A stretch of 64,000 nt of DNA, from positions 62,001-126,000 of the forward strand of contig CAZGKW010000004.1 of assembly GCA_964526295.1 (NCBI GenBank), written 5' to 3'. A model generated the notes under the pieces. That model was given only the letters and a program-made list of their open reading frames with translations. It was not told where the DNA came from and ran no database searches. The stretch is from CAZGKW01 sp964526295. GTDB taxonomy: Bacteria > Planctomycetota > Phycisphaerae > FEN-1346. Shown here in pieces: positions 25,594-33,313 of this stretch. Within the stretch, counting starts at the first letter, position 1, and every line of letters starts with the position of its first letter. A program made the translations under genes and the position numbers.

Positions 25594-27030
25594 ATGGCCG
25601 AGCACTTCGTCATCGTGGGCAACGGCCCCGCGGGGTTCCGGGCCGCCAAGGCCATCCGCCAGCACGACGGCGACGTGCGTATCTCGATCTTCACCCGCGA
25701 ACGCCACCCGTTCTACCTGCGGCGCCAGCTCGGCGACCTTCTGGCCGGCGAGGCCTCGCCCACCGAGCTGGTCTTCCAGACCCGCAACACCTATCGCCGC
25801 GAGCGGATCGACCTGTTCCTCGACACCCACGTCGAGCGGCTGGCCCCGGACGTCCACGAGGTCGTGCTGGCCTCCGGCGAGAGGGTCCGGTACGACCGGC
25901 TCCTCATTGCCACGGGAACCGAAGCCGACCCGGCCCCGCTGGCCGGGCTGAGCCTTCACGGGGTCGTCCGCTTCGACACGCTGGCCCGGGCGACGCTGGC
26001 GCGGGAGGCGCTGGCCGAGGTCCGCCGGGCCGTCGTCCTCGACGAGGGTCTCGTGGGCCTCGTGATGGCCGAGGGCCTGACCCGGGCGGGCATCGAGGCC
26101 ACCTGCCTCCTGCGGGGCGAGCGATACTGGCCTTCGATGTTCGACGAGGAGTCGAGCACCGCGATCGAGGGCCTGCTGGAGGACCAGGGAGTCACCCTCC
26201 GCCGGGAGACGGCCCCCCGGGCCATCGTCGGGGCCAACCAGACGGCCATTGGTGTGGAGGTGGCCGACGGCAGCGTCGTGGCGGCCGAGATGGTCGGCTA
26301 CGGGTCGCGACGCCGGCCGGCCCTCGGGCCGCTCGAAGACAGCGGCGTGGAGGTCGGTCGGGGCATCCGGGTGGACGAGCGGTTCCGGACAAACCGACGG
26401 GACATCTTCGCCGCCGGGGACGCGACCGAGCCGTTTCCTCAGGCCGCCGGGGGGACGACCGCCGGTCCCGGGCCGACCGTGGCGAGCTCTGGGGTGCCGC
26501 GGGAGTGCCCGTTCTGCTGGCAGCGGGCCTGGGCCCAGGGGAACCTGGCCGGCCTGGCCATGATGGACCGGGCGTTCGATCGGCCGGCCGACACCATCCG
26601 GACCCGAACGACCGTCTTCGGCCGGGAGCTGGCCGTGCTCGGCCAGGGCCACGTCGCCGAAGGGGGCGACGTCGAGGCACTCGAGGTCCGCGACACGCTG
26701 AACGTCTACCGGCGTCTCGTCTTCCGGCAAGGCATCCTCATCGGCGCGACCGTCCTGGGCACGGGCGAAGGGGTGCTGGAGCTGAACCGGATGGTCGCGG
26801 AAGGGGCGTCGCGAGAGGCGGTCGAGGCCGCGCTCGGCAGGGCGCCGACCGGCCGGACCGTCGAGCATCTCCCCGTGACGTTCGCCCAGCACTGCCCGAT
26901 CTGCGCGGCGGAGCTGGTGATCTACCGCGGCACGCGACTGGGGGCCACCGTCGTGTGCCGGGCGTGCAGCACCGACCTGGTGGTCCGATGGAACGGCGAG
27001 CGGGGATGGCTTGACGTCATTCACCCGTAG
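25594..27030 (+). CDS. FAD-dependent oxidoreductase with C-terminal zinc-ribbon-like tail
   Basis: Flavoprotein of the pyridine-nucleotide-disulfide type, 478 aa. FAD site GNGPAGFRAAKAI is intact near the N-terminus and the second FAD region is NRRDIFAAGDATE. The NAD(P) Rossmann motif expected as G-x-G-x2-G reads VVLDEGLVGLVMAE, so two of the three glycines are missing. The C-terminus adds about 45 residues with CPIC and CRAC pairs, resembling a zinc ribbon or rubredoxin-like tail, as in the NirB/rubredoxin-reductase relatives. GGAG lies 5 nt before the ATG; an open frame upstream overlaps the DUF2062 gene and is rejected. The electron donor is uncertain. Confidence 0.82.
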   Translation: MAEHFVIVGNGPAGFRAAKAIRQHDGDVRISIFTRERHPFYLRRQLGDLLAGEASPTELVFQTRNTYRRERIDLFLDTHVERLAPDVHEVVLASGERVRYDRLLIATGTEADPAPLAGLSLHGVVRFDTLARATLAREALAEVRRAVVLDEGLVGLVMAEGLTRAGIEATCLLRGERYWPSMFDEESSTAIEGLLEDQGVTLRRETAPRAIVGANQTAIGVEVADGSVVAAEMVGYGSRRRPALGPLEDSGVEVGRGIRVDERFRTNRRDIFAAGDATEPFPQAAGGTTAGPGPTVASSGVPRECPFCWQRAWAQGNLAGLAMMDRAFDRPADTIRTRTTVFGRELAVLGQGHVAEGGDVEALEVRDTLNVYRRLVFRQGILIGATVLGTGEGVLELNRMVAEGASREAVEAALGRAPTGRTVEHLPVTFAQHCPICAAELVIYRGTRLGATVVCRACSTDLVVRWNGERGWLDVIHP

Positions 27031-27062
27031 ACGAGAATAGGGCCGGGGGGGGAGGGAGACGG

Positions 27063-27482
27063 ATGGAGGCGGCCATGAGGAGGGGAGCGATCCTGCTGAC
27101 GTTGGCGGCCGCGATGGCGGCCGCGCCGGGCTGCGGTCCGGAAACCGTGCGGGAACCGGCCGAGACGGATACCGCGACGGCGCCGTCGGCCCCGCCCGTG
27201 CCGCCACCGATCGAGCAGGTCCGGGCCGAGTGGAAATGGGAGCACCCCGGAGCGGTGGTCCTGGAGGTCCGGGCGGCCGATGCGCCGATGGTGGCGATGC
27301 TGGGGGGGGCGACCGAGGGCCTCGCGCCCGAGCTGACCGTCCGTTTCTACCGGGGCAACGCGTACTTGGCGAGCGGCGAGGTGGTTGAGGTCGGACCGGA
27401 GTTCACGGTGGCCCGTCTTCTGGAGGACCCGGTGGCCCCGATTCTGCCCGGCGACGCCGGGGTCTATCTGCCGCTGCCCTGA
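27063..27482 (+). CDS. Small lipoprotein (139 aa)
   Basis: Secreted lipoprotein with a lipobox AAAPGC at about residues 19-24 after a short hydrophobic core (AILLTLAAAMA). After a Pro/Thr-rich spacer, the last 90 residues look beta-rich (LTVRFYRGNAYLASGEVVEVG) like an SH3- or FlgT-type barrel, but no family was firmly recognised. Two starts compete: ATG 27063 with GGAGGGAG 7 nt upstream and ATG 27075 with GGAGG 5 nt upstream. The second gives the more usual short basic n-region. It sits between the flavoprotein and maf. Confidence 0.7.
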   Translation: MEAAMRRGAILLTLAAAMAAAPGCGPETVREPAETDTATAPSAPPVPPPIEQVRAEWKWEHPGAVVLEVRAADAPMVAMLGGATEGLAPELTVRFYRGNAYLASGEVVEVGPEFTVARLLEDPVAPILPGDAGVYLPLP

Positions 27483-27512
27483 CCGGCCGTGACACGCCGC
27501 CCGAGAGGCCAC

Positions 27513-28136
27513 ATGAGTGCGAACCGGCCGGTCCTGGTCCTGGCATCGTCATCGCCGCGGCGGCAGGAGCTGCTGCGCCGGGCGGGGTACCGGTTCGAGA
27601 CGCTCCCGCCGCCGCAGGACCAGGAACGCGTCGTCCGGCATGCGCCCAGCCCCGGTGCCCACGTCGAGGCCCTGGCGTACTTGAAGGCGTCGGCCGTCAT
27701 CGACGCCCACGGGCTGGCCGACGGGCTGGTTCTCGGGGCCGACACGGCCGTCGAGCTGGACGGGGACCTCCTGGGCAAGCCGGCCGACGAGGCGGACGCC
27801 CGGCGGATCCTGGGGCGTCTGTCGGGCACGCAGCACCACGTCCTGACGGGTTTGGCCCTGGTGGACGTGGCGGCCTGCGAGCGGTTCATGGCCCACGAGG
27901 TGACGGCGGTCCGGATGCGGCCGATGAGCGGGGAGGAGATCGAGGCCTACGTCGCCGGGGGCGAGGCGATCGGGAAGGCCGGGGCCTACGCCATCCAGGA
28001 GACCGCCGACCGATACGTCGAGCGGATCGAGGGCAGCTTCACGAACGTCGTCGGGCTGCCGATGGAACTGCTGGAGCGGATGCTCGGTGCGGCGGGCTAC
28101 GAGCCGGGAGAGTTGCGCGACCGTGCGGATACTTGA
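27513..28136 (+). CDS. maf: Maf/HAM1-type nucleotide pyrophosphatase
   Basis: Cytosolic house-cleaning pyrophosphatase removing modified or surplus NTPs, 207 aa. LASSSPRRQELL is the Maf signature; GADTAVELDGDLLGKP holds the catalytic Asp and the GKP loop, and EGSFTNVVGLPM is the conserved C-terminal motif. GAGAGG is 4 nt before the ATG at 27513. The stop lies 14 nt inside the next gene (DUF192), so the two are probably co-translated. Confidence 0.95.
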   Translation: MSANRPVLVLASSSPRRQELLRRAGYRFETLPPPQDQERVVRHAPSPGAHVEALAYLKASAVIDAHGLADGLVLGADTAVELDGDLLGKPADEADARRILGRLSGTQHHVLTGLALVDVAACERFMAHEVTAVRMRPMSGEEIEAYVAGGEAIGKAGAYAIQETADRYVERIEGSFTNVVGLPMELLERMLGAAGYEPGELRDRADT

Positions 28137-28605
28137 CCGACGGTCCGTTCTGCCGATAGCCGTCCTGGCGGCGCTATCGGCCTGGGGCTGCGGCGACGCG
28201 ACGCCCGCCGGACTCGAGCCGCAGAGCCTGCCGATGGCGACCATCGAGGTCGGCGGCCGGCCGCTCGAGGTCGAGGTGGCCGACTCCCGGGCCGAGCGGC
28301 AGATCGGCATGATGCACCGGCACGAGCTGGGGCCGGACGAGGCCATGCTGTTCGTCTTCCCCCAGGTCCGGCGGCTCTGGTTCTGGATGAAGAACACGCA
28401 CGTGGACCTGGACCTGGCGTACATCCGGGCCGACGGGACCATCGCGCAGGTTGAGCGGCTGAGGGCCCACGACCTGACGAGCGTTCCAAGCCGGGAGCCC
28501 GTCCGCTTCGCCCTGGAGGTGCCGGCGGGGTGGTTCGAGGCCCACGACGTGGGGCCGGAAACGAAAGTCAAGATTCCGCCGGAGATTGCCGAGGGGGGCG
28601 AGTGA
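28123..28605 (+). CDS. DUF192 lipoprotein
   Basis: 160 aa from the GTG at 28123, which overlaps the end of maf by 14 nt and yields a proper lipoprotein signal (VLPIAVLAALSAWGC). The DUF192 core runs about residues 35-150 with RQIGMMHRHELGPDEAMLFVF and WFWMKNTHVDLDLAYI. The family forms a small beta-barrel and is found in the envelope of many bacteria and archaea; the biochemical role is unknown. GGGAG lies about 12 nt upstream. Confidence 0.85.
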   Translation: MRILDRRSVLPIAVLAALSAWGCGDATPAGLEPQSLPMATIEVGGRPLEVEVADSRAERQIGMMHRHELGPDEAMLFVFPQVRRLWFWMKNTHVDLDLAYIRADGTIAQVERLRAHDLTSVPSREPVRFALEVPAGWFEAHDVGPETKVKIPPEIAEGGE

Positions 28606-28668
28606 GTCGGACAGGTCGCCGGCCTGGCCGGCCGGACCAAGCGTGCCGCACAAGGGAGGAGTAAGCGA

Positions 28669-28956
28669 ATGGCCGACGAGAAGAAACCTGACGCGGATAC
28701 GGACGCGCCGTCGAAGCAGCCCTGGGGACCCGGGATGCTGCTGCTCTTCGCTGTGGGCTTAGCGGTCGTGGCTTTCCTGTGCGGCCGTGACTTCCTCGGC
28801 TTCAGCGCGCGGAGCCAGGAGGCCTGGGAGAACGGCGAGAGAACCTACCTCGCCTTCAACGGGGCAGGACTTGCACTTGGCGCGATAGGCTCGGTTTGGT
28901 CGCTAATCCTTGCTTGGTTGCGGTCGCGGAAACAGCCGGGGCCACCTGACTCGTGA
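28669..28956 (+). CDS. Small two-helix membrane protein (95 aa)
   Basis: Unrecognised. A charged N-terminus (MADEKKPDADTDAPSK) is followed by hydrophobic segments at about 26-45 (MLLLFAVGLAVVAFLCG) and 66-84 (GAGLALGAIGSVWSLILAWL), then a basic tail. GGGAGGAG lies 8 nt before the ATG. Codon choice is less GC-biased than the neighbours (for example TTA, GCT, AAT and TTG are used), so it may be recently acquired or weakly expressed. It ends the 22-29 kb plus-strand block. Confidence 0.65.
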   Translation: MADEKKPDADTDAPSKQPWGPGMLLLFAVGLAVVAFLCGRDFLGFSARSQEAWENGERTYLAFNGAGLALGAIGSVWSLILAWLRSRKQPGPPDS

Positions 28957-29261
28957 TCCAGATGAACGGCACAATGCTCCGTCCTCAACGGAGCCATCTT
29001 GGCGGGTGAGTGCACATTTTCCGTGCACGGCTGCTCGCCGCCTGTGCGTTCGGCGGCGTCCCGTCCACCAGCGTCCGCCGCGAGAATCCGCTAACTCGTT
29101 GTCACGCAAGGCTTTGGCAAGAGGCCGCGTTCCTCGGGCCCGCGGCGCGGCGTTTGCATGAATAACCGGTCGGGCGGGGTTTGCGCCGGAACAGGCACGG
29201 CGCACCTCGTATAATACCCAAGGACAGGACGTTCAAAAGACCGACCGAGGAGGTACCTGCG
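28957..29261 (+). other. Gap before the toroid gene: terminator candidate and -10 element
   Basis: No coding sequence is supported. GCTCCGT-CCTCA-ACGGAGC at 28976-28994, followed by CATCTT, is a candidate terminator for the preceding gene. A second small stem is GTGCAC/GTGCAC at 29010-29028. TATAAT at 29210-29215 is a likely -10 for the downstream toroid gene, but no -35 at 16-19 bp was found. This stretch is visibly less GC-rich than its surroundings. Confidence 0.4.
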
Positions 29262-30467
29262 ATGATGTATCCACGATGCACCGCCCTGGCCCTGGCTGCC
29301 ATGCTGGCGCTGGCCGGCGGCTGCCGAGACGAGGCCCCGCCGCCGGAGCCCCCCGATGAACCGGCCGCCGGGCAGCCCGCCGGGTCCGGCTCCCTGGCCG
29401 AGAAGCGCCAAGAGGCCATCGAGAAGGGCGTCGCCTATCTGTTGAAGGCCCAGGCCCCGGACGGCACCTGGGCTGAGGGCAACGTCGGCATCACGGCCCT
29501 CTGCACCCAGGCCCTGCTGGCCGCCGGCAAACCGGGCGTTAGCCCCGCCGCCAAGAAGGCCATCGACCATCTGCTCGATCACCAGCAAGAGGACGGCGGC
29601 ATCTACGACGTCGGCCTCAAGAACTACACCACCAGCATCGCCCTGATGGTCCTGGTCAAGGCCGACCCGGAGGCCTACGCCGGGCCCATCGAGAAGGCCC
29701 GGGCCTACCTTATCGAGCACCAGTGGGACGAGGCCGAGAGCATCGACAAGGGCCACCCCTGGTACGGCGGGGCGGGCTACGGCAAACACGGCCGGCCCGA
29801 CCTCTCGAACACGGGCTACTTCCTGGAGGCCATGCACCAGGCGGGCGTCCCGGAGGACCACCCCGTCTGGGAGAAGGCCGTCGTCTTCGTCAGCCGGACA
29901 CAGGCCCGGAGCGAATCGAACGACCAGGTGTTCGTCGGAACGGACGACGGGGGCTTCATCTACTCGCCGCACAACGGCGGTGAGTCGAAGGTGGCCGAGA
30001 AGGTCACGCTGGCCGACGGGCGGCAGGCCCTCGCCTCGTACGGATCGATGACGTACACGGGCCTCAAGAGCTTCGTCTACGCGGGCCTGTCGCGCGACGA
30101 CCCCCGCGTCAAGGCCGCCATGGACTGGATCCTCGACCACTGGACGTGGGAGGAGAACCCCGGGATGGGCCTGCCCGGCCGGGAGGACCTCGGCCAGCAG
30201 GGCCTGTACTACTACTACATGGTGGCGGCCCGGGCCCTCCAGGCGTGGGGCCGCGACGTCCTCGTCGACAGCCGCCAGCGGGAGCACCGCTGGCGGGAGG
30301 AGCTGACCGAGGCACTCCTCAGGCGGCAGCGTGAGGACGGCTCGTGGGCCAACGAGGCCGACCGGTGGTTCGAAGGGCTGCCTCCCATCCCGACGAGCTA
30401 TGCCCTGATCGCCCTCAGTGAATGCAGCAAGGAGGGCCCGACACCCGAGGAGGGACACGCCGAATGA
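29262..30467 (+). CDS. Alpha/alpha-toroid (prenyltransferase/squalene-oxidase repeat) lipoprotein
   Basis: Exported 401-aa lipoprotein, lipid cysteine at 21 (LAGGC). Residues about 45-390 form an alpha/alpha-toroid with QW-like motifs: QAPDGTW (64-70), QQEDGGI (108-114), and QREDGSW (356-362). The DxDD motif of true terpene cyclases was not seen, so cyclase activity is unlikely. GAGGAGGT gives the start at ATG 29262. The stop overlaps the next start (ATGA at 30464-30467), tying it to a YdjY/ExbD-like protein. Related toroid proteins with ExbB/ExbD neighbours occur in planctomycetes; a second, much larger one is at 59.3-63.2 kb here. Possibly a periplasmic scaffold or glycan/peptide-binding protein. 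Confidence 0.82.
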   Translation: MMYPRCTALALAAMLALAGGCRDEAPPPEPPDEPAAGQPAGSGSLAEKRQEAIEKGVAYLLKAQAPDGTWAEGNVGITALCTQALLAAGKPGVSPAAKKAIDHLLDHQQEDGGIYDVGLKNYTTSIALMVLVKADPEAYAGPIEKARAYLIEHQWDEAESIDKGHPWYGGAGYGKHGRPDLSNTGYFLEAMHQAGVPEDHPVWEKAVVFVSRTQARSESNDQVFVGTDDGGFIYSPHNGGESKVAEKVTLADGRQALASYGSMTYTGLKSFVYAGLSRDDPRVKAAMDWILDHWTWEENPGMGLPGREDLGQQGLYYYYMVAARALQAWGRDVLVDSRQREHRWREELTEALLRRQREDGSWANEADRWFEGLPPIPTSYALIALSECSKEGPTPEEGHAE

Positions 30468-31639
30468 GACACGTCCTCGCCCTGACGCCGCTCCTGATCG
30501 CCGCCCATCTGTGGGCCCCGACGGCGGCCCCTGCCGCCGAGCAGCCCGTACTCATCAAGACGCTGCCCGGCATCGTCGTCGACACGAAGGCGGGCGAGGT
30601 CCGCCTGGAAGGCAAGGTCGTCATGCAGGAGGGGCCCTTGGAGCTGCTCGTCTGTAGCGAAGGCACCCGAGAGCACGAGAGCGTCGTCGCCGTCAAGGCC
30701 AGGCCATCGCACGTGACCTTCGCCCTGGCCCTGCTGGGACTCGGTCCGGGCAAGCCGGGCTTCACGACGCCCGGCGGGACGTTCAGCCCGGCCGCCGGGG
30801 CCGTCCTCGACATCACGGCCCGCTTCACTGTGGACCCGGGTGACGGCAAGAAGCCCGAGGTCCAGTCCTATCCCGCCTGGAAGCTCCTGCGGTTCGCCGG
30901 CACCGAAACGAGTCTCGTCCGACCGCTGGAATGGGTCTACGTGGGCCGACAGTCTCCCGAGGCCCTGGCCGCCGCCGACCAGGAGGGCACCGTCGTCTGC
31001 GTCTCGAACTTCACCGAGGCCGTCATCGACGTCCCGTTCGAGTCGACCGGCGTCAACGCCAACCTCATCTACGAGGCGAACCCGGCGGTCGTCCCGCCCG
31101 TGGGCACGCCCGTCGAGCTGGTCATCAGGCCCACCGGCCGGCGCATCAAGCCCAAGAAGGTCGAAATCGAGGTCGTCCTGAAGCGAGGCAAACTGCCGAC
31201 CATCGACGGCAAGCCGATGGACCTTGAGACGTTCCGCGAGACGGTGAACACGGCCCCGGCCGACATCCGAAGCGCGGTCGTCCGGGCCGAGCCCGGCGAG
31301 ACGTTCGGCCGGGTCATGCAGGTCCACGACATCCTCCGCGACGCCCTGATGCGGGTGACGCTCCGGGTGCTTCAGGAGGAGACGCCCGCTCCGACCCCCG
31401 CCGCCCGGCCGCCGCTGGCCGTCGCCATCGCCGACGACGACAAGGTCCGTATCGGCGACGAAACGCTCACGCTGGACGAGCTGAAAGCGAAGGCGGGCGA
31501 GCTGTTCAAGGACGCCGACCGGGCGATACTCGTGCCCGAAAAGGGGACGTCGTGGAAGACCGTGGCCGAGGTGATGGAGATCGCCCGCCAGGCCGGCGTG
31601 GCAGCGACCCTCAGCCAGGGGGCGACCGCCCCGAAGTAG
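30464..31639 (+). CDS. YdjY-like secreted protein with two ExbD-type periplasmic domains
   Basis: 391 aa with a cleavable signal (about 1-25, HLWAPTAAPAA). Residues 27-230 match the YdjY pattern, including VVDTKAGEVRLEGKV and EGPLELLVC...REHESVV. The tail holds two repeats, about 235-303 (LKRGKLPTIDGKPMDLETF...) and 319-384 (VAIADDDKVRIGDETLTLDEL...), each with the strand-helix-strand layout of the ExbD/TolR periplasmic domain seen in the ExbD at 63.2 kb. It lacks the ExbD membrane helix and its proton-channel Asp, so it could not act as a channel subunit by itself. GAGGAGGG and the ATGA overlap with the toroid gene fix the start. The pair ends at a hairpin at 31652-31675. Confidence 0.75.
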   Translation: MRHVLALTPLLIAAHLWAPTAAPAAEQPVLIKTLPGIVVDTKAGEVRLEGKVVMQEGPLELLVCSEGTREHESVVAVKARPSHVTFALALLGLGPGKPGFTTPGGTFSPAAGAVLDITARFTVDPGDGKKPEVQSYPAWKLLRFAGTETSLVRPLEWVYVGRQSPEALAAADQEGTVVCVSNFTEAVIDVPFESTGVNANLIYEANPAVVPPVGTPVELVIRPTGRRIKPKKVEIEVVLKRGKLPTIDGKPMDLETFRETVNTAPADIRSAVVRAEPGETFGRVMQVHDILRDALMRVTLRVLQEETPAPTPAARPPLAVAIADDDKVRIGDETLTLDELKAKAGELFKDADRAILVPEKGTSWKTVAEVMEIARQAGVAATLSQGATAPK

Positions 31640-31651
31640 TGGCGCAACAAC

Positions 31652-31675
31652 GCCCGCGGTCTGCGTACCGCGGGC
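31652..31675. terminator. Terminator hairpin between convergent genes
   Basis: GCCCGCGGT-CTGCGT-ACCGCGGGC, a perfect 9-bp stem between the YdjY/ExbD-like gene and the convergent phosphorylase gene. No T-run, so probably bidirectional and weak or Rho-assisted. Confidence 0.5.
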
Positions 31676-31701
31676 CTCCGTCGAAGGGGAGCACTGCGTC
31701 C

Positions 31702-32583
31702 CTACCGCTCCTCGAACCACGTCCGGAAATCGTCGCCGATGTCGCCCCGCTTCCTGTACCGTTCCATGGCCCGGCGGCAGGCGCATTCGCGGCCAGGCCT
31801 CACGCGGCCGACGGCCGCCGCCAGGACGTCCGGCACCCGTTCGGCCGCCCGGTCGGCCGCCGCCGCTTCCTCGGGCGTCGCCATCCCCTCGAAGAGGACG
31901 TCCGGCCGATACGGGCGGTCCCGGACCCCCTCGGCAGGGTTGACGACCCAGCAGAGCGGGCAATAGCACATCTCCAGTTCCCGCGCCAGGGCCCACTCCG
32001 GCGCCACGGTCATGCCGACCAGCGTCCCGCCCTGGGCGGCGAACGACCGGATTTCGGCCGGCGTCTCGAGCCGCGGCCCGTCCGTGCAGACGTACACGCC
32101 GGCCGCCTCGTGCCGCAGCGTCAACTCCGCCAGCGCCTCGGCCAGGGCGGAGCGGACCGCCGGGCAGAACGGCTCGCGGTGCCGCAGCACCCCCAGGCCG
32201 CTCCCCTCGAAGAACGTCTTCGCCCGGGCGGTGGTCTTGTCGAGGATGTCGTCGGGCAGGACGAACGTGCCGACCGCCAGGTCGGGCCGGATTCCCCCGC
32301 AGGCGCTGGTGGCGAGGATGGCGTCGGCCCCGAGGTCCTTGAGGGCCCACAGGTTGGCCCGGTAGTTGACGTTCCAGGCCCCGACCTCGTAGCGGGACTC
32401 GCCGTGACGCGTGAGCAGCAGGACCGGTCGGCCCCCGGGCAGCGTGGCCTCGAAGATCGGCCGCGACGGGCCGAACGGCGTGCGGCGGGACTGGCCCCCC
32501 CTGAGGCGCAAGCCCCCGCCATCTTCCAGGACGTGCCAGATGCCGCTGCCGAGGATGACGGCCGTGGCGGGGACGTCGGTCAC
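31702..32583 (-). CDS. MTAP/MTIP-family nucleoside phosphorylase
   Basis: 293-aa purine-nucleoside-phosphorylase-superfamily protein nearest in pattern to MTA/thioinosine phosphorylases: RHGESRYEVGAWNVNYRANLW, ACGGIRPDLAVGTFVLPDDIL, CTDGPRLETPAEIRSF and GMTVAPEWALARELEMCY. Starts at GTG (32583), whose bases overlap the upstream TGA (GTGA), so it is coupled to the HD-like gene and forms the last gene after mqnA and mqnC. The setting suggests it may phosphorolyse a nucleoside of the futalosine pathway, or the 5'-deoxyadenosine or MTA released by radical-SAM enzymes, rather than general purine salvage. Substrate is unproven. Confidence 0.85.
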   Translation of the reverse strand: MTDVPATAVILGSGIWHVLEDGGGLRLRGGQSRRTPFGPSRPIFEATLPGGRPVLLLTRHGESRYEVGAWNVNYRANLWALKDLGADAILATSACGGIRPDLAVGTFVLPDDILDKTTARAKTFFEGSGLGVLRHREPFCPAVRSALAEALAELTLRHEAAGVYVCTDGPRLETPAEIRSFAAQGGTLVGMTVAPEWALARELEMCYCPLCWVVNPAEGVRDRPYRPDVLFEGMATPEEAAAADRAAERVPDVLAAAVGRVRPGRECACRRAMERYRKRGDIGDDFRTWFEER

Positions 32584-33275
32584 GAGGCGGCCTCCCGGCC
32601 CTCGTCTTCAGCGGGGATGTCGGCCCCGTCGCGTTCGCGGCGGAGCTGCTGCATGAACGACCGGGCCGCCTCGAGCCGCCCCTCGGCCAGACGGCGGGCC
32701 GTCTCCAGGTTGAACACGTCGCGGACGCGGGCCGTCCAGTAGCCGTACTCCTCCCGCCGCTTCCAGGCGTGGAGGGCGTCGTCGATGGCCCGCCCTTCCA
32801 GAACGTACCGTCTCAGGTCGCGCCAGGTTCCCAGGGCCCCGATATCGTCGAGGCTGTCGGCGTCGGAGAGGACCTTCGCCTCGTTCAGCTCGATGGTCGA
32901 ATCGTGGGTCCGGCGGATGATCTCCTGGACCAGCTCCAACTGGCGGGCCGGCATGTGGCGGCCCAGGCGGTCGCCGGCCAGCTCCGCCGAGTAGGCCTTG
33001 ACGTCCTCGGCGCTCATCGTCGCCGCAGCATAGACGGTGCTCGTTCGGCGCTCCTCCTCCAGGCGAACTGTGGCCGCCTGGTGAAACAGCGCCGCCGCCT
33101 GTAGCGCGAAGCGGTCGATCCGCCAGTCGGCGACCTCTCGGCACCGGCTGAGGCGCTCGGCGACGCGCATCACCCGCAGGGAGTGGTCGAACAGGAAGGT
33201 GTCCTCGCGTCCCAGCGGCGACCGACCCACGAGGACGTCCCGCGCAACCTCCACAATCGGTTCGATTTCCGGCAT
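32580..33275 (-). CDS. HD-domain-like protein, metal site altered
   Basis: 231 aa from the ATG at 33275 (GAGAGGG upstream), fitting HD-superfamily phosphohydrolases of the YedJ type: His31 in FDHSLRVMRVAERL, a second block ALFHQAATV where the canonical His-Asp is His65-Gln66, and DADSLDDIGALG (138-149). Loss of the HD aspartate suggests weak or absent phosphohydrolase activity or a different metal arrangement. It is co-transcribed with mqnC upstream (38 nt gap) and overlaps the phosphorylase gene by 4 nt. A role in nucleotide handling near menaquinone synthesis is a guess. Confidence 0.75.
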   Translation of the reverse strand: MPEIEPIVEVARDVLVGRSPLGREDTFLFDHSLRVMRVAERLSRCREVADWRIDRFALQAAALFHQAATVRLEEERRTSTVYAAATMSAEDVKAYSAELAGDRLGRHMPARQLELVQEIIRRTHDSTIELNEAKVLSDADSLDDIGALGTWRDLRRYVLEGRAIDDALHAWKRREEYGYWTARVRDVFNLETARRLAEGRLEAARSFMQQLRRERDGADIPAEDEGREAAS

Positions 33276-33313
33276 GGCCCTCTCACCCCAGGCGCCTCTT
33301 TCCGGCTTATCGG

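Noticed and set aside
29262..30467. Functional terpene cyclase
   Set aside because: The toroid repeats are present but the DxDD-type catalytic motif is not seen and the protein is a secreted lipoprotein, unlike cytosolic/membrane cyclases.
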